Source: Planctomycetia bacterium (GTDB lineage Bacteria; Planctomycetota; Planctomycetia; Pirellulales; UBA1268). Taken from it: a stretch of 38,923 nucleotides of DNA. Numbering within the stretch: position 1 is the first letter of the stretch; the number at the start of each line of letters is the position of its first letter. The DNA lies in the NCBI GenBank assembly GCA_021414115.1, contig JAIOPD010000078.1, forward strand, positions 1-38,923, written 5' to 3'. Below are positions 8,620 through 17,386 of the stretch, one piece after another. The notes beneath the pieces were generated by a model. The model was not told where the DNA came from. It saw only the letters and a list, made by a program, of their open reading frames with translations, and made no database searches. A program made the position numbers and the translations under genes.

Positions 8620-9234
8620 TTACGAGGCGGCCTCTAATCCCTTCGCCGGTGCGGCCCAGTGGATCACTGCCACCGGCAGAGCGGCGACAGGGAACTGCCG
8701 ATCCACCCAACCGGCCGCGGAGAGGTCGACAAGCCGCGGGGCAGGGCAGGGAGGGGCCACGCTCTTCGCGAGCAGGAGCTGGGCGGCGCACGAGGCCGCG
8801 ACCACCGCGGCGATCGAGTCGCTGGTCACGTGCCAGCCTGCTGGAAGTGCTGACAGGCGGCCACCGCGACCGAGCCAGGCTGGTGCATCGAGCACCACCG
8901 GCATCCCTGTTCTGGCCGGCTCCGCGTTGACGCTCCAGCCGATCGCGTCCGCGACGAGCCGGGCAGTCAACCCCATGGCGTCGATCGCCAGTCGATGCAT
9001 CAGTTCCGCCGGACGTGGGTTCGCTTGGTCGATCGACCGCAACCCGTCGACCATCGCACCACCCCCGACGACGACCGTCGCCGGCCCCGGCACCTCGGCG
9101 AGCAGCACGCGGAGTTCATCAGGCCACCGCGGTCGCGCGAGCAGGCTGCCGCCGAACTTGACGATCCACGAGGCTTGGTCGTCCACGCGACCAATCGGCC
9201 CGCGAATCACGCCCCGGTTCCAGGCAGGCGTCAT
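8620..9234 (-). CDS. mfnE: Amino-acid-kinase-fold protein, MfnE-like (methanofuran biosynthesis kinase)
   Basis: 204 aa, short like the MfnE/uridylate-kinase-like branch. Motifs: WIVKFGGSLL (about 23-32), the nucleotide/substrate Gly loop VVVGGGAMVDGLRSID, AELMHRLAIDAMGL, and WHVTSDSIAAVVA, corresponding to the conserved DS.A segment before the ATP site. In methanogens and methylotrophs MfnE phosphorylates aminomethylfuran-methyl phosphate to the diphosphate that MfnF couples to glutamyl-tyramine. The ATG overlaps the preceding mfnF stop by 4 nt. The assignment rests on fold plus the mfnD-mfnF neighbours; alone it would only be called an amino acid kinase. Confidence 0.7.
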   Translation of the reverse strand: MTPAWNRGVIRGPIGRVDDQASWIVKFGGSLLARPRWPDELRVLLAEVPGPATVVVGGGAMVDGLRSIDQANPRPAELMHRLAIDAMGLTARLVADAIGWSVNAEPARTGMPVVLDAPAWLGRGGRLSALPAGWHVTSDSIAAVVAASCAAQLLLAKSVAPPCPAPRLVDLSAAGWVDRQFPVAALPVAVIHWAAPAKGLEAAS

Positions 9235-10271
9235 GGCAGGTCCTCCCGCGCGATGAGGGCGAGTGCATGCGCCGGAGCCGAACGCGACACCGCGGCACCG
9301 AGCGTCGTCGGCAGGGAGAGCGTGTCGACGGTCCAGCCCAGGCGGGCAAGGGCCATCCGCGCGAGCCGCTCGCCGTGCCCCGAGATGACGATCTCCCGGG
9401 GCCGCCAGCCGCGTGTGCGGGCCACACGATCAATCGCCCGCGCGATCGCCCGACTCTGCACCTCGGCGCACCAGCGGGCGGCGCACACCGCGTCGCCGAC
9501 AGTCAGCTCGGCCGGCTCCACGAGCATCGAACGGGCGATCCTGATCCGGGCCGCATCGACGGTGAGCGGCCCGCCGTCGGCCGTGTCGCAAGGCTTACCC
9601 GACTCGGTCAGTTCACCGAGCAGCAGCCACACGTCTCGCGAATCCGCAAATCGCTCGCTCGCCACCGGCCGCCGCAGCCGCCCGTGGGGCAGCGACCGCA
9701 CCAGCGCCGGCAGGGGTGTCCGTTCGATCCCGGTGTAGACGAGTTCTCCAGACAGCATGCGGCCCGGATCATCACGGGCCAGTGGGGCCGGCCTGCGATC
9801 CAACAGAGGCACGACGTCGGTGGTCGTCGAGCCGATGTCGATGAGCACGCCACAGTCCTGCGTCACGTGTGCGGCGGCCAGCCGCGCCAGCGCGTGCCAG
9901 TTGGATGCGGCCGCCTCGAGGGGGCGTGCTCCCGCCTCCGACGGCGGCACGATCCTGCCGGAAGTGAGGTAGATGCCCGGCTCACCGCAGTCGCACGCCT
10001 CGGCGGCCGCGACGATGGCCGACACAATGTGGTTCACGCCCGCCGCCCGCGAGACAAAGCAGTCGGCGATCTCGCCCGTCATCGTGGCGACGACGCGGCG
10101 TGGCGACGCCGCGCCGATGATCTGCGTGAGCGCATCGGGAAGTCGCTGCCACTCCCGCCACATCGCGAACGGCTCGCTGTGCGTCCACCCCCGACCATCG
10201 GCCGCCTTGAGGTTGGCTCCGCCCACGTCGAGCGCGAGCACGTCGGGTCGGGGCCGGTCAGGCTGAGGCAT
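9231..10271 (-). CDS. mfnF: Hydantoinase/oxoprolinase-like protein of the H4MPT-linked C1 pathway, MfnF-like
   Basis: 346 aa with an actin-like ATPase fold: LALDVGGANLKAAD (phosphate 1 loop, about 12-25), GVLIDIGSTTTDVVPL (phosphate 2 loop) and VISGHGERLARMAL (adenosine region). The pattern matches the TIGR03123 type 'probable H4MPT-linked C1 transfer pathway protein'. The methanogen member is MfnF, which joins the furan moiety to glutamyl-tyramine. The start at 10271 (MPQPDRPRP) puts the phosphate loop at the N-terminus; the frame is open 36 codons further inside mfnD. It overlaps the end of mfnD by 14 nt and mfnE by 4 nt, a tightly packed operon. Confidence 0.75.
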   Translation of the reverse strand: MPQPDRPRPDVLALDVGGANLKAADGRGWTHSEPFAMWREWQRLPDALTQIIGAASPRRVVATMTGEIADCFVSRAAGVNHIVSAIVAAAEACDCGEPGIYLTSGRIVPPSEAGARPLEAAASNWHALARLAAAHVTQDCGVLIDIGSTTTDVVPLLDRRPAPLARDDPGRMLSGELVYTGIERTPLPALVRSLPHGRLRRPVASERFADSRDVWLLLGELTESGKPCDTADGGPLTVDAARIRIARSMLVEPAELTVGDAVCAARWCAEVQSRAIARAIDRVARTRGWRPREIVISGHGERLARMALARLGWTVDTLSLPTTLGAAVSRSAPAHALALIAREDLP

Positions 10272-11298
10272 CTTCGGTAAGCGAGAAGGCGGCGGGAGAC
10301 ACATCGGGCACGACGGCGCCGCGGCACATCGCCACGTCGACGATCGCCCGCACGAGGCTGGCGTCACCGCCGCTGCCAAACCCCACGAACGACGTCGTCA
10401 ACCGCGGGTTGACCTCGAGCACGCGATCATCGAGCCCGTCAGCGCGGTCCCCGAGGATCATATCGACTCCGACCCAACCCGCCTGCGTGCCCCCGCCGGC
10501 ACGGGCGACGGCCGCCACTGCCCGGGCCGCCAGTCGCTCGGCCCGCCGCGCAACCGCCGGTTCGACGAGCGGCTCGCCGCCCAGATACCTCGGCCGAGGC
10601 CCGCTGGAAAACCGCTGCCGCACCGCCGGCAACGGGAGGATGCCGGCCGCCCCGACGAGACACGACACGCCGACGGCCAGCCCTTCGACAAATGCCTCGA
10701 GCCGCGCGGGCTCCACGGCCGGCGGAGGTGGAACATCGCCATGCCGGACGACGACGAGGTCGTCGCACCCCGTGCTCCCCCGGGCCTTGCGAACCGCGGG
10801 AAGGTGAAACCACCGCGGCCATGACTCGCCGGCCGTGAGCGGCCGGCCCGCCGGCACGGGCACGCCGGCCGCGGCGAGCGTGTCGATCGTGGCCTGCTTG
10901 TCGGAGGCGATCTCGATGAAGCCGTTGCTCGGTGCCAGCACCTCGCCGCCCGCCGCGCGAACGGCCGTCACCCGGTTCGCGAGGATCCCCGCCGTCTCGG
11001 GTGCCACGATCAGCGTCGCATCGGCCCGCCGCGACTCGTCGATGAGTACCTCGATCTCGTCGCCAGCGGCCACGGATCGCACGCGGACGCCAGCGGGCAC
11101 GTCGATCCGACATGCTTCATCGACGAGCGCCGTCACCTCGAACCCGCCATCCCGCACGGCATCGGCGAGCAGGCCACGAAACATCACCCGTCCCTCGCGG
11201 GCCAGCGGCTCGACGTCATCCCCATTGCCGACGACGTGCCACCGATCGTGCCCCGCGAACCCTCCGGAGCAGCACCATTCGTGGATCACGAGTCGCAT
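10258..11298 (-). CDS. mfnD: ATP-grasp ligase, MfnD-like (tyramine-glutamate ligase)
   Basis: 346 aa. It opens with MRLVIHEWCCSGGF, the E...SGG start of this ATP-grasp branch, and continues with APSNGFIEIASDKQATIDTL. It ends in an ATP-grasp metal site, QAGWVGVDMILGD and VLEVNPRLTTSFVGFGSGG; the E and N of EVNPR would bind Mg. MfnD adds the first gamma-glutamate to tyramine in methanofuran synthesis. Close relatives occur in methylotroph C1 clusters. It begins 32 nt after the Rieske-SufT stop with no strong ribosome binding site, so it is probably part of the same transcript. The exact amine substrate is inferred. Confidence 0.72.
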   Translation of the reverse strand: MRLVIHEWCCSGGFAGHDRWHVVGNGDDVEPLAREGRVMFRGLLADAVRDGGFEVTALVDEACRIDVPAGVRVRSVAAGDEIEVLIDESRRADATLIVAPETAGILANRVTAVRAAGGEVLAPSNGFIEIASDKQATIDTLAAAGVPVPAGRPLTAGESWPRWFHLPAVRKARGSTGCDDLVVVRHGDVPPPPAVEPARLEAFVEGLAVGVSCLVGAAGILPLPAVRQRFSSGPRPRYLGGEPLVEPAVARRAERLAARAVAAVARAGGGTQAGWVGVDMILGDRADGLDDRVLEVNPRLTTSFVGFGSGGDASLVRAIVDVAMCRGAVVPDVSPAAFSLTEDASA

Positions 11299-11330
11299 GG
11301 CACGCTTCGGGCCTCCCGGGAGCGGGAGCG

Positions 11331-12110
11331 TCAGAAGATCCCCAACTGGTCACGGGCCGCGTCGGTCATGCGGTCGGGCGTCCATGGCGGCTCCATCACG
11401 ATCCGCACTTCCACCGCTGCGACCTCCGGGCTTGCCCCCACGCACCGCTTCGTGTCGGCGATCAGCTGCGGGCCGGCCGGACAGGCGGGGCTCGTCATCG
11501 TCATGTCGATGGCGACGTGCTGCTTCCCCGGCACGTCGGCTGATGGCGAGAGCGTGACGCCGTAGATGAGCCCGAGATCGACGATGTTGACGAAGAGTTC
11601 GGGATCCTTGACTTCCTTGAGTATCTCGCGGACGCGATCCTCGCAGAGCGGGCCGGCCTCACCGGCGGCGACCGCGGCCGCGGACCCCGCGGCAGCCGCC
11701 GGCCCCGCCGCCGTTGGAGTGGCGGGCGTCGCGGGCGGCGCTGCGACCGCCGGTGTTGCGATGGTGCCGTGCAAAGGGGGACCACCAGCGCCCGCTTCGG
11801 CTCGCAGCCGAACCCAGACACCACCGTCCTCGACCTTCACGTCATGGGCCCGCGTCGACCGCACGGCCGGCATCGAGAGCGCCGCGCCCGTGCGGATGTC
11901 GAACTTGGCACCGTGACGGGGGCAGGCAATCTTGTGATCGCGGAGTTCGCCGTCGGCAAGCGGCCCGCCATCGTGCGTGCAGACGTCGTCGATCGCGTAG
12001 AAAACGCCCTCGACGTGAAAGAGCGCCACCATGTCGCCATCGACCTCGACGAGCGTCTTGCCCGGATCGGGAATCTCGGCGACGTCGGCGACCCGGTGAA
12101 AACTGGCCAT
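11331..12110 (-). CDS. Rieske [2Fe-2S] - SufT (DUF59/MIP18) fusion protein
   Basis: 259 aa in two parts. Residues ~1-105 are a NirD-type Rieske ferredoxin with both ligand pairs intact: C44-T-H46 and C63-P-R-H66, in VCTHDGGPL and CPRHGAKFDI. Residues ~108-152 are an Ala/Pro/Thr linker. Residues ~155-259 are a SufT/MIP18 domain: KDPELFVNIVDLGLIYG, MTSPACPAG (conserved Cys 210) and PPWTPDRMTD. SufT-type proteins help mature or insert Fe-S clusters. The Rieske part could give redox sensing or electron supply, which is inference. The gene follows sufD by 109 bp in the suf operon, supporting a role in cluster assembly. Confidence 0.9.
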   Translation of the reverse strand: MASFHRVADVAEIPDPGKTLVEVDGDMVALFHVEGVFYAIDDVCTHDGGPLADGELRDHKIACPRHGAKFDIRTGAALSMPAVRSTRAHDVKVEDGGVWVRLRAEAGAGGPPLHGTIATPAVAAPPATPATPTAAGPAAAAGSAAAVAAGEAGPLCEDRVREILKEVKDPELFVNIVDLGLIYGVTLSPSADVPGKQHVAIDMTMTSPACPAGPQLIADTKRCVGASPEVAAVEVRIVMEPPWTPDRMTDAARDQLGIF

Positions 12111-12219
12111 GCTTCAGGGGTTCCAGGTGTGTCGGACGTTGAGGAACGGTGTGTCAGGAACGCCAGCCGGAGCCCCGTCGCTCACGCAGCGGACGTCCTG
12201 CGGATGAAGGAGTCGGTGG

Positions 12220-13614
12220 TCAGGTGATCCGGCGGATGCGGCTGCCGATCGCGCGGGCGAGCGCCTCGCGCACCTGCGGGATCGTGATCCGGTCGAACAC
12301 CTGCTGGAAAAACCCGGCGACCACGAGCCGGGCCGCCTCGTCGGCCGAGAGGCCACGGGCCTGGGCATAAAAAATCTGTTCTGCATCGACGCGACCACTG
12401 GTCGCACCGTGGGTGCAGCGGACATCGTCGGCCTCGATTTCGAGGCCGGGAATCGAGTCGGCCCGCGCCTCATCGGAGAGCATGAGGTTGTCGTTGCGCT
12501 GGTAGCCATCGGTCTTCTGGGCGGCCTTGTCGACCTTGATCATGCCCCGCCAGACGAGCCGACTGCGATCCTGGAGGGCGCCCTTGTAGAGCAGGTCGCT
12601 CCGGCAGGAGGGGGCCTCGTGATGCTGGAGCGTGTTGTAGACGAGATGTTGGCGGCCCTCCGTGAACATCACACCGTTGACCTGCGCGTCGGCCCCACGG
12701 CCGACGAGCGCGACATCCTGGGCGACCTGCGAAAGCCGGCTGCCGAGGGCCCCGAGCGTCCACTGAAGCCGGCCGTTCTCATGCACGAGGGCCCGCTGCC
12801 GGGCGACATGCCAGACGCCGGTGTTCCAGTTCTGGAGGTTGACCATCCGCAGCAAGCCGCCCCGGCCCACCACGATCTCGGTGCCGCCGCAGTGAAAGCC
12901 GCCGGCGCCGCCGGCCGGGCCGCCACCGGCCGTCTCCGTGAGCACCGTCGCCTCGGCGCCCTCGCCGAGCACGACGAGCACGTGCGACGTGTCGACGCCC
13001 CCCTCGCTGATCCCGGAGATCACGTGCAGCGGCGCGGCGATCTTCACGCGGGGCGGCACATAGAGCACGGCGCTCGCGGCGTGGAACGCGGCGTGCAGTG
13101 CCGCGAACCAATCGCAGCCGGCATCGATGACGGAGAACCAGTGCGGCCGGAAGAGCTCGGCGTGCGCCGCTAGCAGCCGGTCGGAGGAGCCGAAGACGAC
13201 GCCCTGGGCGGCAAGGGCAGGATCGAGTTCGTCACGGACGACGTGCCCGTCGACCGCCGCGAACCGGCCACCGAGGGTCGCGGGCCCGACGGGACTGGCA
13301 GCTGCCTCGAAGTCGGCATATGACTCGCTGGCGAGGTCGCCCGAGAGGATCGCAGGGGCGAGCAGCCCTTCGTCCGCCACTCCGGCCCGAATCGGGGCAG
13401 GGCGGGGCCCCCAGGCCTTCGGCTTGAAGAGCCTGAGATCGGTCCGCATCCAGTTTTCATCGCGACGATCAGGGAGCGTGAGCGACTCGAGCCGCTCGAA
13501 CGCCTGCCGGCGGGCGGCAATCGCCCATTCCGGGAGCGCGGATGCGCCGACGAGCCTGTCGAAAGATTCACGGTCGAACGCCGGAGCGGAAGGAGTGACG
13601 GTGGAGGTGCTCAT
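12220..13614 (-). CDS. sufD: Fe-S cluster scaffold subunit SufD
   Basis: 464 aa, typical for SufD. The C-terminal half shows the SufB/D beta-helix fold with RSDLLYKGALQDRSRLVWRG, KTDGYQRNDNLMLSDEARA and SIPGLEIEADDVRCTHGATS. The last includes the conserved Cys-Thr-His near the SufB-SufD interface. The N-terminal part carries FDRLVGASALPEWAIAARRQ, usual for SufD. It works with SufB and SufC as the SufBC2D scaffold. It starts 10 bp after the sufB stop with little ribosome-binding sequence, suggesting coupling. Confidence 0.93.
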   Translation of the reverse strand: MSTSTVTPSAPAFDRESFDRLVGASALPEWAIAARRQAFERLESLTLPDRRDENWMRTDLRLFKPKAWGPRPAPIRAGVADEGLLAPAILSGDLASESYADFEAAASPVGPATLGGRFAAVDGHVVRDELDPALAAQGVVFGSSDRLLAAHAELFRPHWFSVIDAGCDWFAALHAAFHAASAVLYVPPRVKIAAPLHVISGISEGGVDTSHVLVVLGEGAEATVLTETAGGGPAGGAGGFHCGGTEIVVGRGGLLRMVNLQNWNTGVWHVARQRALVHENGRLQWTLGALGSRLSQVAQDVALVGRGADAQVNGVMFTEGRQHLVYNTLQHHEAPSCRSDLLYKGALQDRSRLVWRGMIKVDKAAQKTDGYQRNDNLMLSDEARADSIPGLEIEADDVRCTHGATSGRVDAEQIFYAQARGLSADEAARLVVAGFFQQVFDRITIPQVREALARAIGSRIRRIT

Positions 13615-13624
13615 GGTCGTCGCG

Positions 13625-15052
13625 TCAGCCCACCGAGCCTTCCATTTGCAGTTCGATCAGCCGGTTCATCTCGACGGCGTATTCCATCGGCAGCTCCTTG
13701 ACGAGCGGCTCGATGAAACCGCCGACGATCATCGTGCTCGCCTCGGCCTCGGAAAGGCCGCGGCTCATGAGATAGAAGAGCTGCTCCTCACCGATCTTCG
13801 AGACGCTCGCCTCGTGACCGATCGAGACGTCCTGCTCCTCGATTTCGATATACGGATAGGTGTCGCTGCGGCTCCGGTCGTCGAGAATGAGGGCGTCGCA
13901 GACGACGCTCGACTTGCTCTTCTTCGCCCCCGGTTCCACCCTCACGAGGCCGCGGTAGCTCGCCCGACCACCGTTCTTGGAAATGCTCTTGGAGACGATC
14001 CGGCCGCTCGTGTGCGGGGCCGCATGCACGAGTTTCGCGCCGGCGTCCTGATGCTGGCCGGCCGAGGCGAAGGCGATCGAGAGGATCTCGCCGCGGGCCC
14101 CCGGCTCCATCATGTAGACCGCCGGATATTTCATCGTCAGGTGGCTGCCGAGATTGCCGTCGATCCACTCCATCATCGAGTCGCCGTAGGCCATGGCCCG
14201 TTTGGTGACGAGGTTGTAGATGTTGTTGGCCCAGTTCTGGATCGTGGTGTAACGGCAGCGGCCGCCCCGCTTGACCACGATCTCGACCACCGCCGAGTGC
14301 AGGCTCTCGGTGGAATACATCGGGGCCGTGCAGCCCTCGACGTAGTGCACCTGGGCCCCCTCGTCGACGATGATCAACGTCCGCTCGAACTGGCCCATGC
14401 TCTCCGCGTTGATGCGGAAATAGGCCTGGAGGGGAAACTCGATCTTCACCCCCTTGGGCACGTAGATGAACGAGCCTCCCGACCAGACGGCCGAGTTGAG
14501 GGCGGCGAACTTGTTGTCGGTGGGCGGGATGATCTTTCCGAAATACTCCCGCAGCAGATCGGGATGCTCGCGGACGGCGGTGTCGGTGTCGGTGAAGAGC
14601 ACGCCCTTCTTGGCGAGATCCTCCTGGAGCGACCCATACACCACCTCGCTCTCGAACTGCGCCTTCACCCCGGAAAGGAACTTCCGCTCCGCCTCGGGGA
14701 TGCCCAGCCGGTCGAACGTCTTCTTGATGGCGTCGGGCACCTCCTCCCAGGTCTTGCCCTGCTGCTCAGCCGGCTTGAGGTAATAGAAGATGTCCTGAAA
14801 ATCGATGCCGACATGGCCGCCCCAGTGGGGCATCGGCTTCGACTCGAAGATCTCGAGCGACTTGAGGCGGAAGTCCCGCATCCAGGCGGGCTCGCCCTTC
14901 ATCTCCGAAATCTGCGAGACGATCGACGCATCGAGGCCCCTCCGGGCCTTGAAGACGGCGGGAGAGTCGGTGCGGAAGTCGTATTTGTTGATCTCGCCGA
15001 GCTGCGAATGGACAGCCGCGAGCGTCGAGGATTCGTCGAATCCGGTGGACAT
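13625..15052 (-). CDS. sufB: Fe-S cluster scaffold subunit SufB
   Basis: 475 aa, the expected length. Signature segments: [67 protein letters not shown] and [20 protein letters not shown]. The Cys in VEGCTAP and in SSVVCDALI are among those conserved in the family. Builds [4Fe-4S] or [2Fe-2S] clusters in the SufBC2D complex. A good AGGAG ribosome binding site precedes the ATG at 15052, 51 bp after the sufC stop. SufS and SufE/SufU are not in the window, so the sulfur donor must be encoded elsewhere. Confidence 0.96.
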   Translation of the reverse strand: MSTGFDESSTLAAVHSQLGEINKYDFRTDSPAVFKARRGLDASIVSQISEMKGEPAWMRDFRLKSLEIFESKPMPHWGGHVGIDFQDIFYYLKPAEQQGKTWEEVPDAIKKTFDRLGIPEAERKFLSGVKAQFESEVVYGSLQEDLAKKGVLFTDTDTAVREHPDLLREYFGKIIPPTDNKFAALNSAVWSGGSFIYVPKGVKIEFPLQAYFRINAESMGQFERTLIIVDEGAQVHYVEGCTAPMYSTESLHSAVVEIVVKRGGRCRYTTIQNWANNIYNLVTKRAMAYGDSMMEWIDGNLGSHLTMKYPAVYMMEPGARGEILSIAFASAGQHQDAGAKLVHAAPHTSGRIVSKSISKNGGRASYRGLVRVEPGAKKSKSSVVCDALILDDRSRSDTYPYIEIEEQDVSIGHEASVSKIGEEQLFYLMSRGLSEAEASTMIVGGFIEPLVKELPMEYAVEMNRLIELQMEGSVG

Positions 15053-15103
15053 GATGCTGCTCCTGCGTTAACCGACACGTGTGACCCGCTACACCGACAT
15101 CCG

Positions 15104-15952
15104 TCAGACCGATACGGCCCGCGCCGACTCTTCCATCGCCTTCTCCGCCGCCGCCGCCTCCGGATAGGCCGCGCGGATCCGCTCATAGCCCCGCTTGTGA
15201 AGCTCCTGGGCCAGTTCCGGCCCGCCCGACTCGACGATCTTGCCGCCGAGCATGACGTGCGTCTTGAGCGGAATGTTGTGCTCGAGCAGTTGCTCGTGGT
15301 GGGTGATGATCAGGATCCCCATCTCGGCACCGCCGATCCGGGCGATGCTCTCGCTTGCCAGCCGGACGGCGTCGGCGTCGAGGCCGCTATCCGTCTCGTC
15401 GAGGACCGCAAACTTCGGCCGCAGCATCGCGAGCTGGAGGATCTCGGCCCGCTTCATCTCGCCGCCGGAAAACCCGTCGTTGACATAACGGCGGGCAAAC
15501 TCGGTGTCCATCGAGAGCTCGCCCATTTTGCTCTTGAGCTCCGTGCGGAAATCCCGCATCGGCATCAGTTCGTGCCCCTCCTTGCGGTCGGGGTTGCGGA
15601 CGTTGGTCACCGCATGCCGCAAGAAGTCGGCGAGGCGGACTCCGGGAATCGACATCGGCCTCTGGAAGGCGAGAAACACGCCGGCGCGGGCCCGCTGATC
15701 GGGCTCCATCGCGAGGATGTCGTGCCGAGTGCCGTCGGCATCGACAAGTTCGATCGTGCCCGAAGTCACTTCGTACGAGGGATGCCCCATGATTGCGTAA
15801 CCGAGCGTGCTCTTCCCGGAGCCGTTGGGCCCCATGAGCGCGTGGATCTCGCCGCGGCCAATCTCGAGGTTGACGCCCTTGAGAATCTCCTGACCATCAA
15901 CCGAGACGTGAAGGTTGGAGACGACGAGCGTTTCTTTCGCGGCGTGGGTCAT
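15104..15952 (-). CDS. sufC: Fe-S assembly ATPase SufC
   Basis: 282 aa, with ~30 residues more at the C-terminus than the usual 250. ABC ATPase motifs: Walker A GPNGSGKST (41-49), Q-loop AFQRPMSIPG (~95), signature FSGGEMKR (161-168), Walker B FAVLDETDSGLD (181-192) and switch His in ILIITHHEQLL. The signature with GE in place of GQ and the FQ.P..IPG segment are typical of SufC rather than transporter ATPases. Powers conformational change of SufB-SufD. Its order before sufB and sufD is the common non-enterobacterial suf layout. Confidence 0.96.
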   Translation of the reverse strand: MTHAAKETLVVSNLHVSVDGQEILKGVNLEIGRGEIHALMGPNGSGKSTLGYAIMGHPSYEVTSGTIELVDADGTRHDILAMEPDQRARAGVFLAFQRPMSIPGVRLADFLRHAVTNVRNPDRKEGHELMPMRDFRTELKSKMGELSMDTEFARRYVNDGFSGGEMKRAEILQLAMLRPKFAVLDETDSGLDADAVRLASESIARIGGAEMGILIITHHEQLLEHNIPLKTHVMLGGKIVESGGPELAQELHKRGYERIRAAYPEAAAAEKAMEESARAVSV

Positions 15953-15993
15953 GGATGTCGTCAGGTGGTGAAGGGGGGGAAGGCGAACGGGAA

Positions 15994-16626
15994 TCAGGAC
16001 TGGATCTTCTGGTGGTCGAACACGAGTTCGTCGGCAGCGACCGCGGGAGCCACGTAGCCGGAGTGGTGCGGCACGGGGAGTTCGTCGGCGATCTTGCCGA
16101 TCCCGCCCTTATGCCTGGCGATCCGCTGCCCCTGAATCTTGTCCTGGATCCGCATCAGCCCCTCCAGCAGGCTCTCCGGACGCGGCGGACAGCCGGGCAC
16201 GTAGACATCGACCGGCACGACGAGATCGACGCCCTTGACGACGTGATAGCCCCACTTGAAGTACGGTCCGCCACCGGTCGTGCACGCGCCCATGGCGATC
16301 ACGTATTTCGGATCGGGCATGAGGTTGTAGAGGCGGCGAACGCGACTGGCCATCTTGTAGGTCACGGTGCCCGCCACGACCATCAGGTCGGCCTGCCGCG
16401 GGGTGGCTCGGAACGCGCCGGCTCCAAAGCGATCCATGTCATAGCGGCTCGCCCCGGCGGCCATCATTTCGATCGCGCAGCACGCCAGGCCGAAGGTCAT
16501 CGGCCAGATGCTCGACTGACGGGCCCAGTTGATCGCTTGCTCGACCGTCGTCAGCACGAGATTTTCCTCGAAGCGTCCCTCGATCCAGGGCGTCGACGGA
16601 CTGGGCTGGGCGGCGTTGATGGTCAT
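15994..16626 (-). CDS. nuoB: NADH-quinone oxidoreductase subunit B (NuoB), isolated from other nuo genes
   Basis: 210 aa. All four ligands of the N2 [4Fe-4S] cluster are present: C49 and C50 ([13 protein letters not shown]), C115 (MGACTTGGG) and C146 (PGCPPRPE). [20 protein letters not shown] and [20 protein letters not shown] are standard NuoB text. It transfers electrons to quinone in the peripheral arm of complex I. A GGAG motif precedes the ATG. It lies between the SufR-like regulator (30 bp upstream) and sufC, with no nuoA, C or D beside it, which is unusual. Confidence 0.93.
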   Translation of the reverse strand: MTINAAQPSPSTPWIEGRFEENLVLTTVEQAINWARQSSIWPMTFGLACCAIEMMAAGASRYDMDRFGAGAFRATPRQADLMVVAGTVTYKMASRVRRLYNLMPDPKYVIAMGACTTGGGPYFKWGYHVVKGVDLVVPVDVYVPGCPPRPESLLEGLMRIQDKIQGQRIARHKGGIGKIADELPVPHHSGYVAPAVAADELVFDHQKIQS

Positions 16627-16656
16627 TGGGAGGGCTCCGGGTCTGTCTGGTGCGGC

Positions 16657-17379
16657 TTACAACCGACCGGCATTCGATGATGGAATGGGCTTTCTTTCAA
16701 GCCCTTGCGGCAGTGGCGGCAGGCTGGCCGCCGCATCGGGCGGGCCGGCATCGCCCGCGGCCGTGAACCGGCAGCAGGCCGCTCCATCGAGGCGGCACTC
16801 CGACAGTTGCACAGCCGCCCCGACGAGATCCTGAAGCATCAGTCGCTCGGCCGCGCAGATCGAGCGATCCTGTTCGGCCAGATCAGGGTAGGGGCAGGAA
16901 TAGCTGGTCAGCACCGGCAGGGCCGCCCCCTGCTCGACGACGCATGAGACGCCGCGCTCGCCGAGAATGGCCGCGACACTGGTGAGCCGTTCGGTGGGAG
17001 TCTGCCCTGAAACCTGCTCTCGGTAGACGTCGGCCAGCGAGCCGGCGATGCGGTTGAGCAACCCCTGTCGAACCGATGGCTCCCGCACGGATCGGATTTC
17101 CCGCCACAGCACCATCGCGAGATCGCGGAAATTGTCGCCGCCGAGCCGGCGACCGGCAGCCGTGAGGCTGTAGACATGCGCCGGGCGACCGCGGGGCCTT
17201 GATTCGGCCTTGCGCTCGACGATTCCGGCACGCATCAGCCGATCGAGCCGCTGGCGGACCGCCGTCGCGGTCACGCCGAGTTGGCCGGCCAGTTCGCCAA
17301 TGCCGAGCACCGCATCCCCGCGGAGCAGGTCCACGACGGCCGCGTCAGAGTCTCGAAAACTGGGGAGCGAATCGGACAT
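16657..17379 (-). CDS. sufR: SufR-like Fe-S-sensing transcriptional regulator
   Basis: 240 aa. Residues ~15-75 are a winged helix (AVLGIGELAGQLGVTATAVRQ, then RGRPAHVYSLTAAGRRL). The C-terminal part carries Cys at 146, 162 (SCPYPDL), 175 (SICAAE), 195, 202 and 203 (ECRLDGAACCRF). This matches the CPY...C..E...C...G..C.F pattern with which SufR binds a [4Fe-4S] cluster and represses suf. The Pro-rich tail (~212-240) is an extra. The frame is open to 17457, but a promoter lies in that stretch, so 17379 is taken as the start. It heads the suf-nuoB-mfn run and probably autoregulates it. Confidence 0.85.
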   Translation of the reverse strand: MSDSLPSFRDSDAAVVDLLRGDAVLGIGELAGQLGVTATAVRQRLDRLMRAGIVERKAESRPRGRPAHVYSLTAAGRRLGGDNFRDLAMVLWREIRSVREPSVRQGLLNRIAGSLADVYREQVSGQTPTERLTSVAAILGERGVSCVVEQGAALPVLTSYSCPYPDLAEQDRSICAAERLMLQDLVGAAVQLSECRLDGAACCRFTAAGDAGPPDAAASLPPLPQGLERKPIPSSNAGRL

Positions 17380-17386
17380 ACACCCT

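Noticed and set aside
13127-16057. A 976-codon open frame on the plus strand opposite the suf genes
   Set aside because: It lies antisense to sufB, sufC and sufD, which have full family motifs. The frame is open because of GC-rich codon bias; its protein is low-complexity and matches nothing.
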